This document shows positions 6,395 through 16,903 of a DNA stretch of 32,211 bases, in pieces. The stretch's first letter is position 1. Each line of letters begins with the position of its first letter. The stretch lies in NCBI GenBank assembly GCA_017649945.1, contig JAGCFU010000007.1, positions 1 through 32,211 of the forward strand, given 5' to 3'. Source of the stretch: Bacteroidales bacterium. GTDB lineage: Bacteria; Bacteroidota; Bacteroidia; Bacteroidales; F082. The position numbers and the translations under genes are program-made. A model generated the notes under the pieces. That model saw only the letters and a program-made list of their open reading frames with translations. It was not told the origin of the DNA and ran no database searches.

Positions 6395-8161
6395 TTATGA
6401 TTTTAATGGATTATACTTTCTTCCCGTTCCTTCATAACCTGAATTCTTGAAGAACTCAAGGAAATTGAGTCGCAACGGATGCACGAAGGCACCGAGAACA
6501 CACATGGCAACGTTCAAAGTGTGACCGACCACCACGATGAGGATGAATGCGATCCATGCCGCTCCGCCATCGCCAAGTGCCTGAACACCAATGGCATTGA
6601 ACGCCTCGCCAAGCTTGGCGCCTGCCAAACCCAGAGCGTACAGACGCAGGTAACTTAATACGTCACCTAACAATCCGGTTGCGGTGTTGTAGGTCTCCCA
6701 CAAGCCGGAACCGAAGTTAACCAACGGATTTCTGTGCAAGTCGTTCAGGAAGAAGATGCCAAGCGCCGACAAGATGCCGATGCCTATCACAATCCATTTC
6801 GTTACCTCTGAATTGATTACTCCAATGAGTGCCAGGCCGCCCACGATGATACCACCAACGATGAGCAAGGTCCAGCCCCATGTCCCGAGGGAGTTGGCGA
6901 AGCCTTTCACCTTCGTGGATTGGTACGTCTTCACAATCATTGCGAGGCAGATATGCACGATACCGACGATGATAGCCAGCACCATAGTGCCGTCGAAGCC
7001 GCCAATCTGTGCCGGGAGCATGCATTTCTTCACCACGTCAGGGAGGAAACTCCACGTGAGCATGTCTGTTGAGAAGAACGTATGGAACAGCAAGCCTATC
7101 ACTGTAGTGGCAACACCCAATGTGATACCGAGCGGCGCAATATTGCCAAGCACTTTCTTCAAAGCGAGGCTGGCACCGATGAGCACCAAGCCGTAACCAG
7201 CGTCGCCCATACAGAAGGCGAAGAACAGCATGAAGAAGATGGAAATCCACACTGTCGGGTCGAATTCGTTGTATTTCGGACGGCCGTACATGTCGGTCAA
7301 AAGCTCGAACATCGATACGAACTTATTGTTTTTCAACTTGATAGGAGGATTGTCGGTAACGCAAGCATTTTCTTCAAGATATAAAACCTCTTCTTTATCA
7401 AGTAGTTCGTGCACCGATGTTGTAGTGTTTGAAGGCGCAAAACCCTCGAGCACTGTGATGTAATCCTCAGCGGCTTTCGTTCCCGACACATGAGCCAGAT
7501 GCAAATCGAGTTTCGACATCGTCTTGTCGAGCTCTTTCTGAATGTCTTTCTCGTGACATTTCAGCTCTGACAAAAGACTGTATTTCTTTTCGATTTCGTA
7601 TTCCAACTCCTTGATTTTCTTTTCGACAGCAGTGCAATCACTGTCTGGAGCCGGCATTTCTTTCAACGGAAACTCATAGTTTTCATCATCGGAAACAACC
7701 ACGAAATAAGTGTTCGTTCCATCATTGGAAATCTCGCTCAAAGCGTAGTTTTCATTCCAAGCAGGGTCGAAATTCGATGATTTCACCTTGTAGAAATGCA
7801 GTTTCAGTCCGCGTTCCTCAAGTTTCTTGAAGTTCTTGACGTCGAACTGTCCCCACGGCAGGCGCTCCTCCATATCTTTATGAAGCTGAGCCAGTTGCGA
7901 TTCCATCATCTCACGCTCGTTGACGGTGTTGATGACGTTTTCCGCAAGGTCGCCGTAGGTTTTGTCGGCAAACTCCGCAGGTGTCACATCTTTCAGTAAC
8001 GACAAGGCTTTACGGTAATTTCCAGCCTTTGATGAGAGTGTTTCCGACTTCTCATCCACAGGTTTTGTTGAACGGGTGATGTCGACCACGCCCACGCCCT
8101 GCAGTTTCTTGAGAAACTCTTCCACATCGCCGCTCAGCAGGATGAAATTATATTTCGTCAT
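6395..8161 (-). CDS. atpI: V/A-type ATPase subunit I (a-subunit, membrane stator)
   Basis: 588 residues from MTKYNFILLSGDVEEFL. The N-terminal half (to about 300) is a cytoplasmic stalk domain with long charged coiled-coil segments (for example about 180-225). The C-terminal half has about seven membrane helices, including the family hallmark FFMLFFAFCMGDAGYGL (about 309-325) and LSYLRLYALGLAGAKLGEAFN, whose arginine faces the ion-binding carboxylate of the c-ring. It provides the ion half-channels and binds the peripheral stalks. Upstream ATGs at 8191 and 8173 would overlap the subunit D gene; I prefer 8161 because it begins 1 nt after the D stop (TGAAATG) and matches the family N-terminus. 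Subunit K follows after 37 nt. Confidence 0.93.
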   Translation of the reverse strand: MTKYNFILLSGDVEEFLKKLQGVGVVDITRSTKPVDEKSETLSSKAGNYRKALSLLKDVTPAEFADKTYGDLAENVINTVNEREMMESQLAQLHKDMEERLPWGQFDVKNFKKLEERGLKLHFYKVKSSNFDPAWNENYALSEISNDGTNTYFVVVSDDENYEFPLKEMPAPDSDCTAVEKKIKELEYEIEKKYSLLSELKCHEKDIQKELDKTMSKLDLHLAHVSGTKAAEDYITVLEGFAPSNTTTSVHELLDKEEVLYLEENACVTDNPPIKLKNNKFVSMFELLTDMYGRPKYNEFDPTVWISIFFMLFFAFCMGDAGYGLVLIGASLALKKVLGNIAPLGITLGVATTVIGLLFHTFFSTDMLTWSFLPDVVKKCMLPAQIGGFDGTMVLAIIVGIVHICLAMIVKTYQSTKVKGFANSLGTWGWTLLIVGGIIVGGLALIGVINSEVTKWIVIGIGILSALGIFFLNDLHRNPLVNFGSGLWETYNTATGLLGDVLSYLRLYALGLAGAKLGEAFNAIGVQALGDGGAAWIAFILIVVVGHTLNVAMCVLGAFVHPLRLNFLEFFKNSGYEGTGRKYNPLKS

Positions 8162-8162
8162 T

Positions 8163-8774
8163 TCAGTTACCATACTCTGCCTCCTCCTCAAGGATGTGTT
8201 TGTTTTTCACGATTTTCTGGGAAGCCTTGGAGAGGTTCTCCTCGTCCTCCATGTATCGTTTTATCTTTCTGATGGCTTCGTTATAGCCAGGTATCTGCAC
8301 CTTTTCGTAAAGGTTGACTTTTTGTGTGGTCTTCTTACGCTGGAAGTCGAGCACACGGCTCACCTCAACGTAGACCTCCGACTCGATGCCAAGCTGTGCG
8401 AGGTTTTTCAGTATCTGGACGCCGTCGGCATACCACATCGGCTTAGTGAAGAGGTTGATGTCTTTCACTTCATAAAGCACCTCTTCCAATGCCGGCACCG
8501 GCACGCCCGCAATCTTCACAGTCTTAAGTTTGACATCTGTCACAGAAATCAGTCCTGGCTCAAATTCATTCCAAAGCCGGGCCATATACTCATACGATTT
8601 GAGTTCGGCCTCCAGTTGTGCGACAAGGCTCTCCGAACGTTTCTTGGCTTTTTTCACCTCAAGACGGAGCGCACTCTCTTTACTTTTCAGCGTCGGAAGC
8701 GCTCTGGTACGAGTCTTGAGCTGCTTATTAAGCTCGTTCAGCGAAGACTTGTTATATTGAAATTTGATAGCCAT
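8163..8774 (-). CDS. atpD: V/A-type ATPase subunit D (central rotor shaft)
   Basis: 203 residues, mostly two long helices. The N-terminal MAIKFQYNKSSLNELNKQLK and C-terminal RKIKRYMEDEENLSKASQKIVKNKH segments form the antiparallel coiled coil that turns inside the A3B3 head. A shorter middle section (about 90-135) holds the beta-hairpin region. The start is clear, 46 nt after the subunit B stop. The subunit I gene starts 1 nt after its stop, suggesting coupled translation. No separate F subunit gene lies next to it, although F normally binds D at the bottom of the shaft. Confidence 0.9.
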   Translation of the reverse strand: MAIKFQYNKSSLNELNKQLKTRTRALPTLKSKESALRLEVKKAKKRSESLVAQLEAELKSYEYMARLWNEFEPGLISVTDVKLKTVKIAGVPVPALEEVLYEVKDINLFTKPMWYADGVQILKNLAQLGIESEVYVEVSRVLDFQRKKTTQKVNLYEKVQIPGYNEAIRKIKRYMEDEENLSKASQKIVKNKHILEEEAEYGN

Positions 8775-8820
8775 TAAATCTATTTAAAATTTAAGATTTA
8801 AGATTTAAAATTCAAAATCG

Positions 8821-10149
8821 TCATTTTACCGGTTCTTTCCAGTATTTCTCGATAAGTTTTTCCTTCAAACCAGTTTCGGCCTTTGTGAAATATTTTCCGA
8901 ACAGTTCCCAAGCGGTGTCGAGCATCTCGGTAATCGGGATGTTGACGTCGATGGCGAGAAGTCTGGTAGCATATTCCTTAGCGTAGTCGAGGCATCGTAG
9001 GTCGTAGTCACTCAAGTCGAAGCCGTTTTCCAGCTTGGTCTTAGCGTTGGAAGCGTCGGCGTATAGACGAACTGACGCGTTCATCACGGCACTGTGATCC
9101 TCGCGAGTTTTCTTATTCTGCACATGTTGTTTCAGACGTGACAGCGAGCGGAACGGGTCGACGATGACCTTGCCCGAATCGGCGTCAGCACGTAGGAAGA
9201 GCTGTCCCTCAGTGATGTAACCGGTGTTATCCGGGATAGCGTGTGTGATATCGCCGTCGTTCAAGGTAGTGACAGCGATGATGGTGATTGAGCCGCCGTC
9301 AGGAAGCTGCACCGCCTTTTCGTAAATCTTCGCCAAGTCTGAATAGAGCGAACCCGGCATTGAGTCCTTCGAAGGAATCTGGTCCATACGGTTCGACACG
9401 ATACTCAGAGCGTCGGCGTATAGCGTCATATCTGTTAGAAGCACAAGCACTTTCTCGTTTTTATCGACAGCGAAATACTCAGCGGCTGTCAGTGCCATGT
9501 CAGGAACCAACAGACGCTCGACAGGCGGCTGGTCGGTGGTGTTCACGAAACTGACAATCTTATGTAAAGCGCCAGCGCTCTCAAATTCATGTTTGAAGAA
9601 GAGGTAATCGTCGTTGGAGAGACCCATGCCGCCAAGGATAATCTTATCGACATCGGCGCGGAGAGCCACCATGCTCATCACCTTGTTGTATGGCTGGTCA
9701 GGGTCGGCGAAGAAAGGAATCTTCTGACCTGAGACCAGTGTATTGTTCAAGTCGATGCCAGCGATACCTGTAGGAATCAGTTCTGAAGGCATACGACGTT
9801 TGTAAGGGTTCACAGAAGGACCGCCTATCTGGCGTTTCTCGCCTTCCACTGCCGGACCGCCGTCGATAGGCTCTCCGTAGGCGTTGAAGAAACGTCCCGC
9901 GAGGTCATCGCTCACGTTGAGTGTCGGAGGCTCGCCGAAGAATGTCACTTCGGCATTGGTCGGGATGTCTTCCGTGCCGCCGAACACCTGCAAGGTAACG
10001 GCTTTATCTTTAATCTTCACCACCTGTGCCAGACGGCCAGCCACGAGAGCCAGCTCATCATTGGCAACACCTTGAGCCTCAAGGGTTACAGTCGCCTTGG
10101 TGATAGCTGTCAGCTTTGTATATATGCGTTGAAAGGCTTTCTCACTCAT
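8821..10149 (-). CDS. atpB: V/A-type ATPase subunit B (non-catalytic nucleotide-binding subunit)
   Basis: 442 residues. N-terminal barrel (about 1-75), then GRFFNAYGEPIDGG, the IPTGIAGIDLNNTLVSGQKIP segment and the C-terminal helical domain. Where catalytic subunits have a P-loop, this protein has PFFADPDQPYNK and no GK[ST], as expected for subunit B. SRMDQIPSKDSMPGSLYSDLAKIYEKA carries the usual B-type interface motif. It alternates with A in the A3B3 ring and supplies residues to the catalytic sites. Its start overlaps the end of the A gene by 8 nt, so A and B are translationally coupled, which suits their equal stoichiometry. Confidence 0.95.
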   Translation of the reverse strand: MSEKAFQRIYTKLTAITKATVTLEAQGVANDELALVAGRLAQVVKIKDKAVTLQVFGGTEDIPTNAEVTFFGEPPTLNVSDDLAGRFFNAYGEPIDGGPAVEGEKRQIGGPSVNPYKRRMPSELIPTGIAGIDLNNTLVSGQKIPFFADPDQPYNKVMSMVALRADVDKIILGGMGLSNDDYLFFKHEFESAGALHKIVSFVNTTDQPPVERLLVPDMALTAAEYFAVDKNEKVLVLLTDMTLYADALSIVSNRMDQIPSKDSMPGSLYSDLAKIYEKAVQLPDGGSITIIAVTTLNDGDITHAIPDNTGYITEGQLFLRADADSGKVIVDPFRSLSRLKQHVQNKKTREDHSAVMNASVRLYADASNAKTKLENGFDLSDYDLRCLDYAKEYATRLLAIDVNIPITEMLDTAWELFGKYFTKAETGLKEKLIEKYWKEPVK

Positions 10150-11887
10150 GTTTAAGTTCCTCCTTTAACTGTCCAAGATATTTTTCAAATTGCTCTGACT
10201 TATATTCCGAGTAGTTCATCTGACGGCAGATATTGATCAAGCCCTTGAAATATGTGGTGCATTCTTCAAAGTTGTCGAATTTGAACGACTTATCGCAGAT
10301 TTCAAGAACCAAGTCAAGCATGAATTTCTGACGTTCGAGCGGTGTCGAGCCGTCGATGTCATCGAATGCATCCTGCTGCAGAATCACATAGTCAACGAGT
10401 TCCGACTTCCAATATTGCTCATGGTAAGCCATCGGCACGCCGTCATCGCCCAAGATGTTGATTTGCTCGTAGGCGTCCTTACCTTTACGGATGATATATT
10501 TCGTCTTCGTGACTTTCTCGACCCAGCCTTTTTCAATCTTGTTGTCAAGATATTCAATAATCTCAGGATATTCGAGATATTTTGAATAAGAATCTACAGG
10601 GTCGACAGCCGGATAACGTTTCTTATCGGCGCGGTTTTGTGAAAGTCCGTAGAAACAACGTGCTGCTTTCTTTGTAGATTCGGTGACAGGCTCTTTCAAG
10701 TTACCGCCGGCAGGCGACACTGTTCCGATGAAGGTGATTGAACCAGACTGACCGTTGTTAAGTTTCACGTAACCTGCACGGGCGTAGAAGTTTGAGATGA
10801 TTGCTGAGAGGTCGACCGGGAAGCCATCCTGTCCAGGCAGCTCTTCGAGTCGGTTACTCATCTCACGCAATGCCTGAGCCCAACGTGATGTGGAGTCAGC
10901 GAGGAGAAGTACCTTCATTCCCATGGCGCGGTAGTATTCGCCGAGTGTCATGGCGGTGTACACTGAAGCCTCACGGGCAGCCACCGGCATGTTTGAAGTG
11001 TTGCAGATGATGATGGTACGTTCCATCAGGCTACGGCCGGTATGTTTGTCTTTGAGTTCAGGGAACTCTGTGAAAATCTCCACCACCTCGTTAGCACGCT
11101 CTCCGCATGCCGCCATGATGATGATGTCGGCGTCGGCTTGTTCAGCGAGTGCATGCTGAAGCACTGTCTTGCCGCATCCGAAAGGTCCCGGGATGAAGCC
11201 CGTGCCGCCTTCCGCGATAGGATTCAGTGTGTCGATGCAGCGTACGCCTGTCTCCATCACCTTGAAAGGACGCGGTTTCTCGATGTAGCCTCCGACAGCG
11301 ACTTTCACAGGCCATTTCTGCATCATATTGACGTTGACATCTTCACCTTCAGCATTCGTCAAAACTGCGATGGTGTCTGTTATTTTATATTGACTGGCAT
11401 CAGCCACTTTCTTCACTGTGTAAGTGCCTTCAAACGAGAACGGCACCATGATTTTATGAGGCAGCCAACCTTCTTTGACCTCACCGAGCCAGTCGGCGGC
11501 TATGACTTGGTCGCCAGCCTTCGCTATCGGTGTGAAGTCCCATAACTTATTCTCATCCAACGGCTTAGTGTATTCACCTCTTTTAAGGAAGACGCCTTCC
11601 ATGGTCGCGAGGTTGTTCTGCAAGCCATCGAAATTACTCGAGAGCAGACCAGGTCCGAGTGTCACCTCAAGCATGTAGCCTTGAAACTCCACTGTGTCGC
11701 CGATCTGCAGTCCGCGTGTGCTCTCGAACACCTGCACTGAGGCCTTGTTGCCGTTCACCTTGATGACCTCCGCCATCAGCTTGACGCCAGCCAAGTCGAT
11801 GTAGCAGATTTCATTCTGTGCCACAGGGCCGTTCACCTCGACGGTGACCAGGTTCGCTATGATTCCTGTAACTTTTCCTGTTGTCAT
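10142..11887 (-). CDS. atpA: V/A-type ATPase catalytic subunit A
   Basis: 581 residues, the ATP-hydrolysing (or synthesising) subunit. N-terminal barrel, then the A-type non-homologous insertion (about 100-195), then Walker A GPFGCGKT (234-241), ACGERANEV with the catalytic glutamate (E263), and LLLADSTSRWAQALREMSNRLEELPGQDGFP. The C-terminal helical domain begins at about 430. Length is usual for the family (about 580-600). It overlaps subunit B by 8 nt and follows the DUF2764 gene after 41 nt. Confidence 0.97.
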   Translation of the reverse strand: MTTGKVTGIIANLVTVEVNGPVAQNEICYIDLAGVKLMAEVIKVNGNKASVQVFESTRGLQIGDTVEFQGYMLEVTLGPGLLSSNFDGLQNNLATMEGVFLKRGEYTKPLDENKLWDFTPIAKAGDQVIAADWLGEVKEGWLPHKIMVPFSFEGTYTVKKVADASQYKITDTIAVLTNAEGEDVNVNMMQKWPVKVAVGGYIEKPRPFKVMETGVRCIDTLNPIAEGGTGFIPGPFGCGKTVLQHALAEQADADIIIMAACGERANEVVEIFTEFPELKDKHTGRSLMERTIIICNTSNMPVAAREASVYTAMTLGEYYRAMGMKVLLLADSTSRWAQALREMSNRLEELPGQDGFPVDLSAIISNFYARAGYVKLNNGQSGSITFIGTVSPAGGNLKEPVTESTKKAARCFYGLSQNRADKKRYPAVDPVDSYSKYLEYPEIIEYLDNKIEKGWVEKVTKTKYIIRKGKDAYEQINILGDDGVPMAYHEQYWKSELVDYVILQQDAFDDIDGSTPLERQKFMLDLVLEICDKSFKFDNFEECTTYFKGLINICRQMNYSEYKSEQFEKYLGQLKEELKHE

Positions 11888-11928
11888 ATTATTTTTAATT
11901 CAAATATTCAAAATTTAAGATTTAAAAC

Positions 11929-12540
11929 TTAAAGATTTTTGTCCGATTTCAGACTCAAATCCAAATTTGCGTTAGTCCCACGAATCTCCTTGACGAGTTT
12001 CCTGAACATCTCCTCGCCTTTCGCAGGGTCGAGCTCCGCCCAGCGCTGAACCGTCTTAGCTTTCGCCAGAAACGCGAGGATGGCATTCATGTTAAAGTAG
12101 TCCATTCTTGCTATGTCGCTCGCCTTCTCCCACTTAAGCTCATCCATCTTCTGCTCGCGCTGAACAAAATCAGGGTTTTCGAGGATGTCCTTAATCTGAT
12201 GGTATTCCTCGAAGTCGGCTTCAGGCATGTCGACAAAGTAAGCGCCGCCGTTTTTGTCAAGGCGTTTTGCCAGATATGCAACTTTCATATTACGCAATCG
12301 TGCGTCGAAGTCGAAGTATGCGCGGATGAAACGGTTTTTGCTTTCGGCGGCTTTCTTGTAAAACTCCGCACCGAGAGTCTCTTCATTGAAACCTTCCTCA
12401 AAAAGTTCAACCAACTGTTGGTCTTTCTCCGAGAGAAGCTCCGTGATCGACTCCTTCGTGGCAGCGTAGTCGAAACTCGTATTCTCGAAACCCGCTGTCA
12501 GCTCTGGCAAACTCGCTACAATATAGACGTAGTTATCCAT
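11929..12540 (-). CDS. DUF2764 protein of the V-ATPase operon (candidate subunit C equivalent)
   Basis: 203 residues, with the DUF2764 start MDNYVYIVASLPELTAGF, an aromatic strand followed by a largely helical protein rich in Glu and Lys (for example NRFIRAYFDFDARLRNMKVAYLAKR). I recognise this family from Bacteroidota V-type ATPase operons, always between E and A. That is the slot where other operons carry subunit C, the collar protein linking the rotor to the c-ring. No other C-like gene is present, so it probably fills that role; this is inferred from position and helical character. Its ATG overlaps the stop of the E gene (TGATG), indicating tight coupling. Confidence 0.85.
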   Translation of the reverse strand: MDNYVYIVASLPELTAGFENTSFDYAATKESITELLSEKDQQLVELFEEGFNEETLGAEFYKKAAESKNRFIRAYFDFDARLRNMKVAYLAKRLDKNGGAYFVDMPEADFEEYHQIKDILENPDFVQREQKMDELKWEKASDIARMDYFNMNAILAFLAKAKTVQRWAELDPAKGEEMFRKLVKEIRGTNANLDLSLKSDKNL

Positions 12541-13151
12541 CAGCCGAAGAGGATTTTCTTTGTTGCCGGACGCAGATAGTTGGAGATGAGCTGTGTGAAC
12601 TCGTCGTCAGTGAACTGAAGCACGTAGCCGCCGTCTTGAGGAGCCACCTTGAAGCCGCCGTTCATTTTCTTTGAGAACTCTACTCTCACTTCAGCCTTGA
12701 ACATCTTGCTGATTTCGTTTTTCACGAAAGGCTCGACTTCAGCTTTCAGGTTCTCAGGCAGAATCAGATCCAAAGCCATCGGAGATGAATATTCAGGATT
12801 GAATGCCTTGACGATGTCTTTCACCAGTTCTTTAACGAAGTCGGCTGAACTGAGGTTAGCTTTCACTCCTTGTTCGGCAGCGTTCATCACCACCATCTTC
12901 TCGATTTCCTGCTTGGTGACGGCGATGCTCTGAGTGGCAGCCATCTTCACGTCGGCTGTGACTTTCGTCTTCAGTTCCTCAGCTTCTTTATTAGCTTGAT
13001 TTACAATGCGTTCAGCCTCAGCTTTAGCGTCATTGACAATCTTTTCAGCTTCTTTTTTGGCGTTGTCTACGATTTCAACAGCGTCGTGATTGGCTTTTTC
13101 GACGCCTTGTTCGTAGATTTTCTTTGTCAAAATATCAAGTTTGTTATCCAT
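12540..13151 (-). CDS. atpE: V/A-type ATPase subunit E (peripheral stalk)
   Basis: 203 residues from MDNKLDILTKKIYEQGVEKA. Residues about 15-75 are a long, Ala/Lys/Glu-rich coiled coil (DNAKKEAEKIVNDAKAEAERI) that forms the stator stalk. The C-terminal third, ending ISNYLRPATKKILFG, is the globular head that binds the top of A3B3. A longer start at 13226 would run backwards through the gyrB stop and add an unrelated hydrophilic segment, so I chose 13151. It begins 10 nt after the gyrB stop and overlaps the next gene by 1 nt. It is the first ATPase gene of the operon, with no promoter box visible in front. Confidence 0.88.
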   Translation of the reverse strand: MDNKLDILTKKIYEQGVEKANHDAVEIVDNAKKEAEKIVNDAKAEAERIVNQANKEAEELKTKVTADVKMAATQSIAVTKQEIEKMVVMNAAEQGVKANLSSADFVKELVKDIVKAFNPEYSSPMALDLILPENLKAEVEPFVKNEISKMFKAEVRVEFSKKMNGGFKVAPQDGGYVLQFTDDEFTQLISNYLRPATKKILFG

Positions 13152-13161
13152 AACTTTAGTT

Positions 13162-15123
<1,962 letters not shown>

Positions 15124-15146
15124 CTAAATTCTTTCAATTTCTATTT

Positions 15147-15169
15147 CAAAAATAAACTTGGCAAAGTTA
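15147..15169 (-). promoter_or_regulatory. Two overlapping-register -7 elements for gyrB
   Basis: On the minus strand TATTTTTG (15154-15147) and TAACTTTG (15169-15162) both match TAnnTTTG, 33 and 48 nt before the gyrB ATG. Either could drive gyrB and possibly the ATPase operon. Confidence 0.5.
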
Positions 15170-15241
15170 AGAAATTTCTTTGAAATAACAATGAAAAAAA
15201 TGACAGATTTTTAGCTTTTTTTACTTAAATTTTAGCCTTTT

Positions 15242-16903
15242 TCAGAAGCGGTATTTCAGGCCGACAAAAATCTCAAATCCGAGGCTTGGATAATTGTAAT
15301 AAAACTGGTATTTCTGATGGAAAAGATTGTGGATTTCGACAAACGCCGCAAGGTCTTCCTGTATCTGATAATCGGCGCCGAGCTGTATGTCGAAAGCCGG
15401 ATCGAGCGTCACCTCCTCGTCATTGAGATTCAAAGCCCATCGCTTGCCCATCATCATCATGGATGCATTGAATGTCCATATCTCGTCAAACTCATAATCG
15501 CCACGGATATTCATGGTGAACGACGGCTTGTACCAGACATGTTTGTAAAGGGCGTTATTTTTCAGCGAATAACTGTTTACAGACAGCTCCGCCGCGAGGT
15601 TCAGCTTATCCATGGCTTTCCAGCGCAGGTCAGCAAGGACATTAACCACATTGCAGTCCATGATACTAAGTCCGAATGCCTGCAGATGATACACCGTGAC
15701 ATCGTCGTCGTACGTTGCATAGAAATCCTTGTCAGGAACATAAAAAACGCTGTTTTTGACATTGCGATATCTAACACCGAAATGCGCATCGATATTGTTG
15801 GCAAGTTTAGACTTCACTCCAGCCTGGAAATCAAGGCGCGTCTTCTCGTAACCGAACTCGCTGAACTGCGTGAAATTCGTGGTCACGAAAGGATTCTCCG
15901 CCACGATATCAGCAAACGTGTTGATTTTCGAGCGGCCACCGAACTTAGCGTAAAACTCCAACATGTTGTCAAGGACGAAAACGCTTCCCATGACATCAGG
16001 GTAAAGCCCCATCACATCGCCTTCCTTGAAGTCGAGACGGATACCGGCGTGCAAATGATAGAAACTGCCGTTCATTGTGAAATACGGATTCACGGCAAAC
16101 AGCATCTGACCTTGATAGATATTGTTGTAATTCATCTCAAAATCAGCGGCTGCCGTCTGCAAGTTGTCAACATTCTTGTTATTGATCCAGTTATCGGAAT
16201 AAGCGAGATGCGCCTTCGCGTTGAGCTGATTTTCCTGCGTGGCTCCTGTGATCCAGGTTGAGCGCACATCACCGCCCACCTCGCTGTAAAGATTGCGGTA
16301 ACTCGAGCCGTTGGCAAGCCACTTCGCGCCGGCGTTGACCGAATGTATGTTACGTCCGTTGTCATTGTCGACGTCAGCACGCAGATGATACATATCGTAT
16401 TTGTAATTCACGAACGAACGCAGCTGTCCGCCCTTGAACTTATTGACTGTCATCACGTTAAAGTTATTGTTCATGAACGATGACTTCTTGTAATCGTCCA
16501 AGTTAAGCCACGACGAATAATGTTTCACTCCGACGCCAATGCTCATCGTACGTGACAAATCGGAATAATGACGGAACAGGAACAGTGGCGACAGACGTGT
16601 TCCGAGGCCTGCCTTGAGGAAGTTGCTTTTCTCCTCAACGCCGTAATCAGCCTTGTAACTCACCGCGCTCATCGTCTCAAACTCCATGTTATATCCGTAG
16701 TTGAAGTCTTTTGTCTCAGCTTTGTACTCAGGGATATTGAACTTGTTTTCAGGCGTTTCGGGCATTTTCACCAAGCGTTCCGAACGCTTTATCTGAGGAC
16801 GGTACGAACCTTCCACTGTGATTTGTTCGTTATGCTGCTGCGCGTTGGCAATGAATGCCAAGCAAACAAATAATATACTGATTATCAACGATTTTGTTTT
16901 CAT
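15242..16903 (-). CDS. Outer-membrane beta-barrel protein (TonB-dependent receptor-like, no plug seen)
   Basis: 553 residues. A signal peptide ends at about 21 (AFIANAQ). A short linker with ITVEGSYRPQIKRSERLVKMPE follows. From about 95 to the end the protein shows alternating hydrophobic/polar strands rich in Tyr, Phe and Trp, and it closes with EIFVGLKYRF, the aromatic C-terminus that the BAM complex recognises. I recognise the general family annotated as TonB-dependent receptor in Bacteroidota, but see neither a plug domain nor a clear TonB box, so transport is unproven. It overlaps the preceding TPR gene by 4 nt (ATGA), so the two are translated together and may form one envelope complex. 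Confidence 0.78.
   Translation of the reverse strand: MKTKSLIISILFVCLAFIANAQQHNEQITVEGSYRPQIKRSERLVKMPETPENKFNIPEYKAETKDFNYGYNMEFETMSAVSYKADYGVEEKSNFLKAGLGTRLSPLFLFRHYSDLSRTMSIGVGVKHYSSWLNLDDYKKSSFMNNNFNVMTVNKFKGGQLRSFVNYKYDMYHLRADVDNDNGRNIHSVNAGAKWLANGSSYRNLYSEVGGDVRSTWITGATQENQLNAKAHLAYSDNWINNKNVDNLQTAAADFEMNYNNIYQGQMLFAVNPYFTMNGSFYHLHAGIRLDFKEGDVMGLYPDVMGSVFVLDNMLEFYAKFGGRSKINTFADIVAENPFVTTNFTQFSEFGYEKTRLDFQAGVKSKLANNIDAHFGVRYRNVKNSVFYVPDKDFYATYDDDVTVYHLQAFGLSIMDCNVVNVLADLRWKAMDKLNLAAELSVNSYSLKNNALYKHVWYKPSFTMNIRGDYEFDEIWTFNASMMMMGKRWALNLNDEEVTLDPAFDIQLGADYQIQEDLAAFVEIHNLFHQKYQFYYNYPSLGFEIFVGLKYRF

Noticed and set aside
9630..9730. Missing P-loop in ATPase subunit B as a sign of decay
   Set aside because: B subunits of V/A-type ATPases normally lack the GK[ST] P-loop, and the rest of the protein is intact.
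15317..16261. Open frame of 314 codons on the + strand inside the beta-barrel gene
   Set aside because: It is a shadow of the barrel gene with no signal peptide, motif or promoter, and would need full overlap with a clear outer-membrane protein.
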